Of a stretch of 64,000 nt of DNA, positions 41,919-50,351 are shown one piece after another. The stretch lies in contig NZ_JACRYL010000007.1 in assembly GCF_014306625.1 (NCBI RefSeq), positions 62,474-126,473 of the forward strand, read 5' to 3'. The notes below the pieces were generated by a model. It saw nothing but the letters and a program-made list of their open reading frames with translations, was not told the origin of the DNA and made no database searches. The stretch comes from Pedobacter fastidiosus. GTDB taxonomy: Bacteria; Bacteroidota; Bacteroidia; Sphingobacteriales; Sphingobacteriaceae. Position numbers and translations under genes: made by a program. Positions within the stretch are counted from its first letter, which is position 1. The number at the start of each line of letters is the position of its first letter.

Positions 41919-42746
41919 ATGGATAAAAATAGTTTAAAGGTCGCCGTTATTGATATGAATAACGGCGCTCCTAATCAGGGTATGCGGGGAATTCAGGAAA
42001 TTTTATCCCGCTTCAGAAACGAACACAACCTAAATCTTTCTTTCGATATTTTCGATTTAAGACAAAAAGGAGAAATTCCAAGCATCGATTATGATGCATA
42101 TATTTCTAGCGGTGGCCCTGGAAGTCCTCTCGAGAGCAAGGGCGAGCAATGGGAAAATGATTTTTTTAATCTTCTCGATCAAATCGAAAACTTCAATGCA
42201 ACACATGAAGATAAAAAGAAATATGCTTTTTTAATTTGCCATTCCTTTCAGTTGGCTTGCCGTAAATATAACCTGGGCAATGTAACTGAACGCCGATCTA
42301 ATGCTTTTGGAATTTTTCCAATTACCCTTACTGAAAATGGAGAAAAGGATGAGATTTTTAATGGAATTACCAATCCATTTTTCTCAGTTGATAGTCGCGA
42401 TTGGCAAGTAATAGAGCCAGATTTTGATGCTTTTGAAGCTAAAGGCGCTAAACTTTTAGCGATTGAAAAAGAACGTAAACATATTGATTTAGAACGCTGT
42501 ATGATGTCAATTCGTTTTTCTAACGAAATCGTCGGAACTCAATTTCATCCTGAGGCTGATCCAGTTGGAATGAAAATGTATTTACTTCAAGATGAAAAGA
42601 AAAAAGTAATTATTGATACGCATGGCGAAGCTAAATATTTCGATATGTTAAACAGCTTGGATGATCCTGCGAGAATCGTACTTACCCAAAGCGTTATTTT
42701 ACCTAACTTTTTACAAAAAGCAATCGGGAGTTTTCAAGAAGCATAA
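41919..42746 (+). CDS. Class I glutamine amidotransferase domain protein
   Basis: The 275-residue protein shows YISSGGPGSPLES (oxyanion region), LICHSFQLACRKY with the nucleophile Cys near residue 104 and GTQFHPEADP with the His/Glu pair, so the triad is complete although the elbow CHS deviates from the usual CxG. It starts 6 bases after the carboxylate-amine ligase gene. It may supply ammonia to a ligase, or hydrolyse a gamma-glutamyl product; both occur in related clusters. No synthase domain is fused to it. Confidence 0.88.
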   Translation: MDKNSLKVAVIDMNNGAPNQGMRGIQEILSRFRNEHNLNLSFDIFDLRQKGEIPSIDYDAYISSGGPGSPLESKGEQWENDFFNLLDQIENFNATHEDKKKYAFLICHSFQLACRKYNLGNVTERRSNAFGIFPITLTENGEKDEIFNGITNPFFSVDSRDWQVIEPDFDAFEAKGAKLLAIEKERKHIDLERCMMSIRFSNEIVGTQFHPEADPVGMKMYLLQDEKKKVIIDTHGEAKYFDMLNSLDDPARIVLTQSVILPNFLQKAIGSFQEA

Positions 42747-42780
42747 AGTCAAAAAATCAATTTTATTTATTTTTTAGGCG

Positions 42781-42867
42781 GTCGTCATTGCGAGGAACGA
42801 AGCAATCTTAAAACGCTCGCTAATCAACTCATTGCAGTGAGATTGCTTCGTGCCTCGCAATGACGAT
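42781..42867. repeat. Intact palindromic element, GTCATTGCGAGGAACGAAGC family
   Basis: GTCGTCATTGCGAGGAACGA at the left end and the near-exact complement at 42840-42867 (AGATTGCTTCGTGCCTCGCA onward) give about 28-bp mirrored arms around a 31-base centre. It is the best-preserved copy of this family in the window and separates the amidotransferase gene from the next gene of the cluster. Confidence 0.85.
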
Positions 42868-42886
42868 ATTATTAAAAGAATAGCAT

Positions 42887-44074
42887 ATGATACCAGCTCA
42901 AAGACATAAGTTTAACCAGCAATTTACTGTAGAGAAATACCAAGGCTTTATGCAAAAGCTACAGAATGGTTATCCAGAAATACCCTTTAGAGTTGCAGAA
43001 ACTCCAGTTTTTATTCCAAAAGCTTTAAAAGAAAAATTAACTTTAGCTGGTGAAGAAATCGTAAATCTGATAAAACAGCCAAACTTTAAAGCTCTAACAC
43101 AAAAATCTATTCCGACTAGTTGGAATGTTCCAAACGAAAACGAGCAACCCCACTTCTTAACTTTTGATTTTGGAATCTGCAAAAATGATGCTGGCGAACT
43201 TACGCCTATGTTAATCGAAATGCAGGGCTTCCCCTCTTTGTATGGTTTTCAAAATCATCTTTCGAAAACTTACCGAGATTGTTATGAAATCGACAAGACT
43301 GTCAATCATTTTTTAAATGGCTTTAACGAGGAAAAATACATTCAATTATTTAAGGAAGTTATACTTGGCAAACATCAACCACATGAAGTAGCCTTGATGG
43401 ATGTTGATGCTCCAAATCAAAAAACAGCTATAGATTTCTTCGTGACACAGAAAATGTTGGGCATAAAAATATTAGCGCTCGAAGATATTAAGCAGGTTGG
43501 GAAACAGTTATTTTATGAGGAAGAAGGGAAGCTAATTCAATTAAAGAGGATTTATAACCGTCTTATTTTTGATGAAGTTGCTAATAATACTGAAATTTTT
43601 AAGGGTAGCTTCGATCCTAGAGAAGAATTAGATATTGAGTGGGTAACGCATCCGAATTGGTTTTACAGAGTCAGTAAATATACCATGCCATTTCTAAAAA
43701 GTGAGTTTGTTCCGGAAACGCGTTTTTTAAATGAAGTTGAAACCGTACCAACAGATTTAGAAAATTATGTTTTGAAACCGCTTTTCTCTTTTGCGGGCAT
43801 GGGTGTTATTATCGATGTTACTGAAAGTGACATTAAAGGTATTCCAGATCCTGAAAACTGGATTTTGCAGAAAAAGGTCAATTATGAACCTGCCGTTCAA
43901 GCCCCAGATGGAGGCGTTAAAGCCGAAATTAGAATGATGTACTTATGGCCAGATGGCGGGGAGCCTCAGCTTTGCATTAATTTAGCTCGATTAAGTAGAG
44001 GAAAAATGATTGGCGTAAGGTATAATGCAGATTTTGACTGGGTTGGCGGAACGGTTGGTTTTATGGAGGAATGA
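42887..44074 (+). CDS. ATP-grasp-like protein of the amide-ligase cluster
   Basis: I recognise no named family with certainty. The 395-residue cytoplasmic protein has a middle stretch FLTFDFGICKNDAGELTPMLIEMQGFPS, and a C-terminal half with VLKPLFSFAGMGVIIDV and ILQKKVNYEPAV, followed by KAEIRMMYLW, that read like ATP-grasp nucleotide-binding strands. The arrangement recalls glutathionylspermidine-synthase-type ligases. It follows the amidotransferase gene after a palindromic repeat and would be the second ligase of the pathway. Role inferred from these features and context. Confidence 0.65.
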   Translation: MIPAQRHKFNQQFTVEKYQGFMQKLQNGYPEIPFRVAETPVFIPKALKEKLTLAGEEIVNLIKQPNFKALTQKSIPTSWNVPNENEQPHFLTFDFGICKNDAGELTPMLIEMQGFPSLYGFQNHLSKTYRDCYEIDKTVNHFLNGFNEEKYIQLFKEVILGKHQPHEVALMDVDAPNQKTAIDFFVTQKMLGIKILALEDIKQVGKQLFYEEEGKLIQLKRIYNRLIFDEVANNTEIFKGSFDPREELDIEWVTHPNWFYRVSKYTMPFLKSEFVPETRFLNEVETVPTDLENYVLKPLFSFAGMGVIIDVTESDIKGIPDPENWILQKKVNYEPAVQAPDGGVKAEIRMMYLWPDGGEPQLCINLARLSRGKMIGVRYNADFDWVGGTVGFMEE

Positions 44075-44131
44075 TCTTGCATAAGATCAACCTTTTTACA
44101 TTTTACTGAAACCCAAATCATAAAAGCAACT

Positions 44132-44139
44132 TATATTTG
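44132..44139 (+). promoter_or_regulatory. Candidate -7 box upstream of the Cys-rich membrane protein
   Basis: TATATTTG, an exact TAnnTTTG match, ends 4 bases before the ATG. If active, the transcript would start at or just before the start codon. Confidence 0.35.
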
Positions 44140-44143
44140 TGCT

Positions 44144-44302
44144 ATGAATATTCAAACCATTTTAGTCTTTTTACTTTTTGCGGTTGCATTGGTATATGTT
44201 GGCCGATTGGTTTATAAATCTTTACAGGTTAAAAAAGATGGCTGCGGAGGCAACTGCAAATGCGGTGTAGATTTTTCTGACATCAAGCCTGTTAAAAAGT
44301 AA
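44144..44302 (+). CDS. FeoB-associated-type small Cys-rich membrane protein
   Basis: This 52-residue gene encodes one membrane helix (residues 4-21, ILVFLLFAVALVYVGRLVY) and a short tail with the metal-binding-like cluster DGCGGNCKCG, then a charged end. The layout matches the small Cys-rich proteins usually encoded just after feoB. No feoAB genes are visible here, so it is solitary; a role in metal binding at the membrane is inferred only. It precedes the Crp/Fnr gene by 12 bases, suggesting the two are co-transcribed. Confidence 0.7.
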   Translation: MNIQTILVFLLFAVALVYVGRLVYKSLQVKKDGCGGNCKCGVDFSDIKPVKK

Positions 44303-44314
44303 CCCGCTCTCTTT

Positions 44315-44902
44315 ATGATCAATCAGTTTAAAAATTACCTCAAGGAAAAAATACAAATAACTGATGAGCAATTCGACAGCATTTCTGGCGACTTGAAAAT
44401 AAAGAAATTCGACAAAAACGAAATTATCCAATATACAGGAGACATTAGCAAACATGGCTTTTTTGTTGGTAAAGGTTTATTACGTGCCTATTCTATTGAT
44501 TCTAAAGGAAAAGAACACATTCTTCAATTTGCCCCTGAGAACTGGCTAATCTCAGACCGAAACAATATGAACAATGAAGCATCAGTTTTTTTTATTGATG
44601 CTATTGAGACTACTGAGGTCGTTTTAATGCCGAATGATTTTATGGAACAGGCAGCCATAAAAGTTCCCTGCTTGCAGCCTATGCATACACGCTTGCTTAA
44701 TAATTCGATCCGTTTTATGCAGAAAAGGATTAATATGTTACTTAGCGCAACTGCCGAAGAACGTTATCTAGATTTCATAAAACTATATCCCAACCTTACA
44801 CTCCGCGTTCCACAATGGATGATTGCATCTTATTTAGGAATCACACCAGAATCCCTAAGTCGAGTAAGAAAAGAGTTGGCCAATAAACACTTCCGCCCAT
44901 AG
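44315..44902 (+). CDS. Crp/Fnr family transcriptional regulator
   Basis: Residues about 25-115 form a cyclic-nucleotide-binding-type beta barrel (FDKNEIIQYTGDISKHGFFV), but without the classic cAMP-contacting Arg/Glu set. Residues about 150-190 carry the HTH (VPQWMIASYLGITPESLSRV). At 195 residues it fits the Bacteroidota group with no known effector. It lies 12 bases after the Cys-rich membrane protein and about 210 bases before the yceI/pirin pair, whose promoter includes a 14-bp palindrome it might bind; this is untested. Confidence 0.88.
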   Translation: MINQFKNYLKEKIQITDEQFDSISGDLKIKKFDKNEIIQYTGDISKHGFFVGKGLLRAYSIDSKGKEHILQFAPENWLISDRNNMNNEASVFFIDAIETTEVVLMPNDFMEQAAIKVPCLQPMHTRLLNNSIRFMQKRINMLLSATAEERYLDFIKLYPNLTLRVPQWMIASYLGITPESLSRVRKELANKHFRP

Positions 44903-45052
44903 GATCAGGATTTTCGGGATTGGAGGATTTGCATGATAAGATGTAGAAAATAATTTTAATCGACCATTTCTTAACTCGATATTGTTTAATAAGCACTTTA
45001 ATCCTGAAAATCTCCTTATCCTTAAATCTTGATTAATTATCATACATCAATT

Positions 45053-45066
45053 TCTAGTTCAAACTA
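45053..45066. promoter_or_regulatory. 14-bp palindrome upstream of yceI, possible operator
   Basis: CTAGTT-CA-AACTAG lies about 7 bases before the -7 box of the yceI gene, where a regulator would affect transcription initiation. The binding protein is not known. Confidence 0.4.
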
Positions 45067-45072
45067 GCGCTG

Positions 45073-45080
45073 TACTTTTG
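45073..45080 (+). promoter_or_regulatory. Candidate -7 box of the yceI-pirin operon
   Basis: TACTTTTG matches TAnnTTTG and leaves a leader of about 30 bases to the ATG at 45116. Confidence 0.5.
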
Positions 45081-45115
45081 TGTTGTTAATATTAAACACC
45101 TCAAAAACAAAAGAT

Positions 45116-45646
45116 ATGGCAACTACTAAATGGACATTAGATCCAACCCACAGCGAATTACAATTTAAAGTAAAACACTTAATGATTACTACTGTAACTG
45201 GTAGCTTAAAATCTTTCTCGGCAGATTTAACTTCTGAAGGCGATGAATTTGAAAACGCAGAAATCTCTTTCAAAGGAGATATCGATTCTTTAGATACAGG
45301 AAACACAGATCGTGATACGCACTTAAAAAGCGGTGATTTCTTCGATGCAGAAAAATTTGCACACATCGAATTCAAATCTAAATCCGTAGAAAAAGATGGT
45401 GGCGATTATATTGTTAAGGGTGATTTAACCATAAAAGGCGAAACTAAACCTGTAAAATTAACAGCAGAATTTGGCGGTATCGCAACTGATCCTTGGGGAA
45501 ATACTAAAGCTGGTTTTACTTTAAGTGGCAAAATTAACCGTTCTGATTTCGGTTTAACTTGGAACGCGGCATTAGAAACTGGTGGTGTAATGGTGAGTGA
45601 AGAAGTACGCATTTTAGGCGAATTACAATTCGTAAAACAAGCATAA
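45116..45646 (+). CDS. YceI family lipocalin-like protein
   Basis: The 176-residue protein starts at the ATG at 45116; the longer frame from 45080 overlaps the promoter. It has the YceI pattern: WTLDPTHSELQFKVKHLMIT at the start, FDAEKFAHIEFKS in the middle and GITVSFS-like strands forming a lipocalin barrel; the end shows DFGLTWNAALETGG. No signal peptide is visible, unlike many periplasmic YceI proteins. It binds hydrophobic (isoprenoid-like) ligands in characterised members. A pirin gene follows 75 bases later, a common pairing in Bacteroidota. Confidence 0.92.
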   Translation: MATTKWTLDPTHSELQFKVKHLMITTVTGSLKSFSADLTSEGDEFENAEISFKGDIDSLDTGNTDRDTHLKSGDFFDAEKFAHIEFKSKSVEKDGGDYIVKGDLTIKGETKPVKLTAEFGGIATDPWGNTKAGFTLSGKINRSDFGLTWNAALETGGVMVSEEVRILGELQFVKQA

Positions 45647-45663
45647 TCTAGTAAAGAGCTTTG

Positions 45664-45695
45664 AGCTTTGGGCATATAAACATTATGCTCAAAGC
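45664..45695. repeat. Hairpin between yceI and pirin genes
   Basis: GCTTTGGGCATA and TATGCTCAAAGC form a 12-bp stem with one mismatch and an 8-base loop. No T-run follows, so it is more likely to affect mRNA processing or attenuation than full termination. Confidence 0.4.
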
Positions 45696-45721
45696 CCCAT
45701 GCCTCAATAATTTAAAAGGTA

Positions 45722-46591
45722 ATGGAAATAAAAGAAGTAAGAAATGTATTAAAAGCACCTGCCCCACACATGGTTGGCGATGGCTTTAGAGTACATAATT
45801 TTTTTCCTAGTGGGTATGAAATAGATATGAGTCCTTTCTTTTTAATGGATTATGGATCTAAAATCGAATTCTCTGCTAGAAAAGAACCTCGCGGGGTTGG
45901 TGTGCATCCTCATCGTGGTTTCGAAACCGTAACCATTGCTTATCAAGGAGCGGTTGCGCATCACGATAGCTCTGGAAACAGTGGTATTATTTATCCTGGC
46001 GATGTGCAATGGATGACGGCTGCAAGTGGGATTTTGCATAAAGAGTATCACGAACAAGCTTATAGTTTAGCTGGTGGTCCTTTTCAAATGGTGCAATTGT
46101 GGGTTAATCTTCCTGCTAAAGATAAAATGAGTACACCAAAATATCAGGCTGTAAAACAGGCTGATATGGCTAAATTCATTTTACCAAATGAGGGTGGTGT
46201 GATTGAAATAATTGCAGGGAACTATCAAGGCATTAAAGGTAATGCTAGTACATTTACACCAATAGAGCTTTACAATGCGAGGCTAAATAAGGGAGCAAAA
46301 GCCAATTTCGATTTTAATAGCTCCTACAATACGGGCTTCATGATTATTGAAGGTTCTGTTAAAATTAACGACTCAGAAATTGCTTATGCAAACAATTTCG
46401 TTCACTTTAAAAATAAAGGCGAACTCATAGAAATGGAAGCCTTAGAAAATAGTGTAATCTTAATTTTAAGTGGTGAGCCAATAGATGAACCGATTGTGCA
46501 ATACGGTCCTTTTTTAATGAATACCGAAGATGAAATTAATCAAGCTATATCCGATTATAATCAAGGGAGATTTGGCTACTTAGAAGAATAA
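45722..46591 (+). CDS. Pirin family protein
   Basis: The 289-residue bicupin protein has the conserved N-terminal metal site HPHRGFETVT with a second pair of His/Glu ligands (HHDSSG, then HKEYHE), and a C-terminal cupin of lower conservation. Pirins bind Fe and act as quercetinases or oxidative-stress effectors, depending on the organism. It lies 75 bases after yceI, with which it is probably transcribed from the TACTTTTG box. A good terminator follows. Confidence 0.92.
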   Translation: MEIKEVRNVLKAPAPHMVGDGFRVHNFFPSGYEIDMSPFFLMDYGSKIEFSARKEPRGVGVHPHRGFETVTIAYQGAVAHHDSSGNSGIIYPGDVQWMTAASGILHKEYHEQAYSLAGGPFQMVQLWVNLPAKDKMSTPKYQAVKQADMAKFILPNEGGVIEIIAGNYQGIKGNASTFTPIELYNARLNKGAKANFDFNSSYNTGFMIIEGSVKINDSEIAYANNFVHFKNKGELIEMEALENSVILILSGEPIDEPIVQYGPFLMNTEDEINQAISDYNQGRFGYLEE

Positions 46592-46613
46592 AACAGGTTT
46601 AATTATATTTTTT

Positions 46614-46649
46614 AGCCGACATTTTTGTAAAATTTGTCGGCTTTTTTTT
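46614..46649 (+). terminator. Terminator after the pirin gene
   Basis: AGCCGACA at 46614-46621 pairs with TGTCGGCT at 46635-46642, followed by a run of eight T. Confidence 0.85.
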
Positions 46650-46815
46650 GCCTTCTCAATACTTAAATTCCATTGAAAAGAATATTAGAGGCCATTCTTC
46701 CGTTAACAAGCTCTCCAATAATCAAATAAATGAATTGATTTAGTTTCCCAAAAATAGTTTCATGCAATCTTCATTTTCAATCGTGATATTTGTTACATAA
46801 AATCAGAACAGAAAA

Positions 46816-49800
46816 ATGTCCGGAAAACAGATCTTTCAAACTGAAAACAAAAAACGCTGGAATACTTTTACTTGGGTAAGTCGTTCATTTTTTTTAGTTT
46901 TCATCATCGCAATTATTTGCGTTGCTTTCACATTATCATCGGTACAATATCCAAATTTACCTTTCATCAATACAAATACGCCTTTAACGCAAAAGCAGTT
47001 AGAGAAATTAAAAAAATCTCAGCAGTATAAAGACTTCACGATCCAAAAATCAAAACTTCAACAAATTAAAAAGGATCGGGAGCATAGAATTCTTACTCGC
47101 CATGGCAATAACAACAAGCGTATTAACATGGCCTTCTATGTAAGCTGGGCAGGCACTGCGAGAGAATCCATATCCGATTTACGCCGTAATATTGGTCATT
47201 TGGACATGGTTGCTACAGAATCGTTTTTTTTAAACGGAGATTCTATTGTTGATAAAGCAGACACCGCAGCGCTTCGAGTAATTAAAGAAGGCAAGAAATC
47301 TGCAATTGCCGTAGTTTCAAATTTCAATAAAGATCATTGGGATGGCGAGGCAGTAAGAAGGCTTTTATCTAATCAGCCTGCGCAACAGAAGTTGATTTAT
47401 GATTTAATAAAAATCACAAAAAAATACGGTTACAAAGGCATAAATATAGATTTCGAAGAACTTAATCTAGAAAACGGAGACAATTTTAATGCCTTCATGA
47501 AGAATCTTTACACGCAATTTCATGCAGAAAAATTAATTGTATCTCAAGATATTTCTCCTGAAAATGATGACTATAAGCCCGAAATACTTCAACATTATAA
47601 CGATTACATTATATTGATGGCTTACGATCAGCATTCTGATCAAAGTAATGCAGGAGATATTTCTCACCAAGAATGGGTTGAGGAAAAACTAGATGATATT
47701 TGTAGTAAAATGGATGCCAATAAAGTGATTTTGGCATTGGCTTGTTACGGTTATGATTGGCCTAAAAATAGCATTGGTATCCCGGTTACTTACGAACAGG
47801 CCATTACAAAAGCTGTTGATCGCAAATCAAAAATAAATTACAATCCCGCCTCAGCTAATCTAAACTATTCTTATAAAGATGGCAGTGGAATGGAGCACGA
47901 TGTTTATTTTACAGATGCGGCAACCTACTTTAATTTAATTCGCAAAGCGGATGATTGGGATATTGCCGGTGTAGCTTTATGGCGCTTAGGATCAGAAGAT
48001 AAACGTTTATGGTCTTTCATTTCTGAAGATTTAAGCTTAGATTCTTTAAAGAAAAAACCAATTGATTTACGTAAAATCTCGGCGCTTACAATGGGTGGAA
48101 TCTCTTACATTGGAGATGGCGAAATTCTTGATTTAGTATCAACACCAAACCCTGGAAGTGTTCATTTTACTTTGGATAAAAGAAATTTTACAATTGCCAG
48201 CCAAAGCTACACACGTTTACCAAGTCAATATGTTATTAAAAGGTTTGGCGAGGCCGATAAAAAAATAGCCCTAACTTTTGATGATGGTCCCGACCCAGTT
48301 TACACGCCTCAAGTAATCAGTATTTTAAAAAAAGAAAATGTACCTGGCTGTTTCTTCGTGGTTGGAATTATGGCCGAGCAAAACATGGAGTTGCTTAGAC
48401 AGGAGTACAATGATGGCTACGAAATCGGAAACCACACATTTTTTCATCCAGATATGTCTGCCATTGGTCCGCGACGAGTTAAGTTTGAGCTAAATGCAAC
48501 CCGAAGATTAATTGAGGCCGTAACCGGACACAGCACCATTTTATTTAGAGCGCCTTTTAATGCCGATGCCGAACCTCAAAATATTTCAGAGATTCTGCCA
48601 GTTGCTCAAAGTCGTAAAGAAAACTACATTAACATTGGGGAATATATTGATCCAGAAGATTGGCAACCAGGCAAAACAGCTGATCAAATTTTTAATGAAG
48701 TTGTAAAACAGCAAAATAATGGCAATATTTTATTGCTTCATGATGCTGGCGGTAACCGCGACGCAACTGTGGCGGCATTACCACGGATTATAAAATTCTT
48801 CAAAGCGAAGGGTTACACTTTTACAACGGTTGGCGATTTAATGGGCAAAAAAAGATCGGAATTAATGCCTGCTGTACAATCTACAGCCAACAGCGGTTTC
48901 ACAGGATCTGGAGATTACTTTTTTATAAACTTCTTCTACTACGGAAACTTAATTTTAAATGCAGTTTTTACAGTAGCAATTGCTTTAGCTATTCTTAGAA
49001 CCATATTTATCGCTTACTTGGCCATTCGTCAGCGTAAAAGAGCAACAAGAAATGCTTATAAACTGATTAAAAATCCAACCGAAAAGGTGAGTATTATTAT
49101 TCCTGCTTACAACGAAGAGGTAACTGCAATACAAACTTTAAATAGCTTACTTAAAACTACTTATCCAAACTTCGAATTGATTTTTGTTGATGATGGTTCA
49201 AAGGATAAAACCTTCGAAATTGTTAATCAGCACTATGGAAATCATCCGCAGATAAAAGTTTACCGTAAAGAAAACGGTGGTAAAGCATCGGCTTTAAACT
49301 ACGGAATTACCAAAGCATCAGCAGAATTTATTATCTGTATTGATGCAGATACCCAATTAAAAACTGACGCGGTAACAGAGTTGATGCGTTATTTCTATAG
49401 TCCAAAAATTGCAGCGGTCGCGGGTACTGTTAAAGTTGGAAACGCAGATAACATCATTACCAAATGGCAATCTATTGAGTATATAACGGCACAAAATATG
49501 GATAGAAGAGCATTTGATCTTCTAAATACCATCACAGTTGTACCTGGCGCAATCGGTGCATTTAGAAAAGCTGTGGTTTTAGAAATTGGTGGTTTTACCA
49601 TTGATACCTTGGCTGAAGATTGCGATTTAACCATGCGAATTTTAAAAGCTGGCTACAAGGTGAAAAATTGCGATACGGCTATTGCCTATACTGAAGCGCC
49701 TGAAACTGTTAATATGCTCTTGAAACAGCGTTTCCGTTGGAGTTTTGGTGTAATGCAGAGTTTCTGGAAAAACAGAAAAACCTTGCTGAATAAAAAATAT

Positions 49801-50223
49801 GGCTATTTCGGAATGGTGGGAATGCCCAACATTTTAATCTACCAGATTATTTTACCTCTATTTTCACCATTGGCAGATTTATTTATGCTGATCTCGCTTA
49901 TTACAGGATTGTTTTCTTTAGGTGCAATTAATAACCTTACATTAACCGGATTTTCTGGAATCTTAAGTTTACATAATGGTTTTGGGCAGGTGCTATTCTA
50001 TTACATCATCTTCATTATTGTGGATATGATTTTTGCAGGCATAGCCTTTAAAATGGAAAAAGAGAAATACAAAAACCTACTTTATATTTTCCCTCAGCGC
50101 TTTTTCTGGAGACAATTAATGTACGTTGTACTTTTCCGTTCAGTTAGAAAAGCCATAAAAGGCGAGTTAGAAACTTGGGGAACGTTAAAAAGAACCGGAA
50201 ACGTTAAAGAGAATATGTCTTAA
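46816..50223 (+). CDS. GH18-polysaccharide deacetylase-GT2 trifunctional membrane protein
   Basis: A membrane helix (about residues 22-42) is followed by three enzyme domains. Residues about 95-415 are GH18-like, with GINIDFEELN as the DxxDxDxE equivalent and ILMAYDQHSDQ. Residues about 480-680 are a polysaccharide deacetylase with KIALTFDDGPDP and EIGNHTFFHPD. After a helix near 710-735, residues about 755-990 form a GT2 synthase with SIIIPAYNEE, DDGSKD, DADTQ, EDCDLTMRI and QRFRW; four more membrane helices follow. The synthase part resembles poly-N-acetylglucosamine or hyaluronan synthases, the deacetylase resembles PgaB. It probably makes and tailors an exported aminosugar polymer. It stands alone. 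Confidence 0.92.
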   Translation: MSGKQIFQTENKKRWNTFTWVSRSFFLVFIIAIICVAFTLSSVQYPNLPFINTNTPLTQKQLEKLKKSQQYKDFTIQKSKLQQIKKDREHRILTRHGNNNKRINMAFYVSWAGTARESISDLRRNIGHLDMVATESFFLNGDSIVDKADTAALRVIKEGKKSAIAVVSNFNKDHWDGEAVRRLLSNQPAQQKLIYDLIKITKKYGYKGINIDFEELNLENGDNFNAFMKNLYTQFHAEKLIVSQDISPENDDYKPEILQHYNDYIILMAYDQHSDQSNAGDISHQEWVEEKLDDICSKMDANKVILALACYGYDWPKNSIGIPVTYEQAITKAVDRKSKINYNPASANLNYSYKDGSGMEHDVYFTDAATYFNLIRKADDWDIAGVALWRLGSEDKRLWSFISEDLSLDSLKKKPIDLRKISALTMGGISYIGDGEILDLVSTPNPGSVHFTLDKRNFTIASQSYTRLPSQYVIKRFGEADKKIALTFDDGPDPVYTPQVISILKKENVPGCFFVVGIMAEQNMELLRQEYNDGYEIGNHTFFHPDMSAIGPRRVKFELNATRRLIEAVTGHSTILFRAPFNADAEPQNISEILPVAQSRKENYINIGEYIDPEDWQPGKTADQIFNEVVKQQNNGNILLLHDAGGNRDATVAALPRIIKFFKAKGYTFTTVGDLMGKKRSELMPAVQSTANSGFTGSGDYFFINFFYYGNLILNAVFTVAIALAILRTIFIAYLAIRQRKRATRNAYKLIKNPTEKVSIIIPAYNEEVTAIQTLNSLLKTTYPNFELIFVDDGSKDKTFEIVNQHYGNHPQIKVYRKENGGKASALNYGITKASAEFIICIDADTQLKTDAVTELMRYFYSPKIAAVAGTVKVGNADNIITKWQSIEYITAQNMDRRAFDLLNTITVVPGAIGAFRKAVVLEIGGFTIDTLAEDCDLTMRILKAGYKVKNCDTAIAYTEAPETVNMLLKQRFRWSFGVMQSFWKNRKTLLNKKYGYFGMVGMPNILIYQIILPLFSPLADLFMLISLITGLFSLGAINNLTLTGFSGILSLHNGFGQVLFYYIIFIIVDMIFAGIAFKMEKEKYKNLLYIFPQRFFWRQLMYVVLFRSVRKAIKGELETWGTLKRTGNVKENMS

Positions 50224-50237
50224 ATAGAAATGATCCC

Positions 50238-50339
50238 AGCTTTGACAACTCTCTTTCTTAAACGCTAGAAGAGTTGTCAAAACTAAAACAATAAAGCTTT
50301 GACTTTCGTTCCTAGACGATAGAAAAGTTGTCAAGGCTT
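50238..50339. repeat. Two consecutive palindromic elements, TTTGACAACT family
   Basis: AGCTTTGACAACTCT at 50238 pairs with AGAGTTGTCAAAACT ending at 50284. A second unit, AAGCTTTGAC at 50294 to AGTTGTCAAGGCTT at 50339, follows. They occupy the gap between the trifunctional gene and ispF, and share the family with 32293-32340. Confidence 0.7.
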
Positions 50340-50351
50340 AACTATGGAAGT

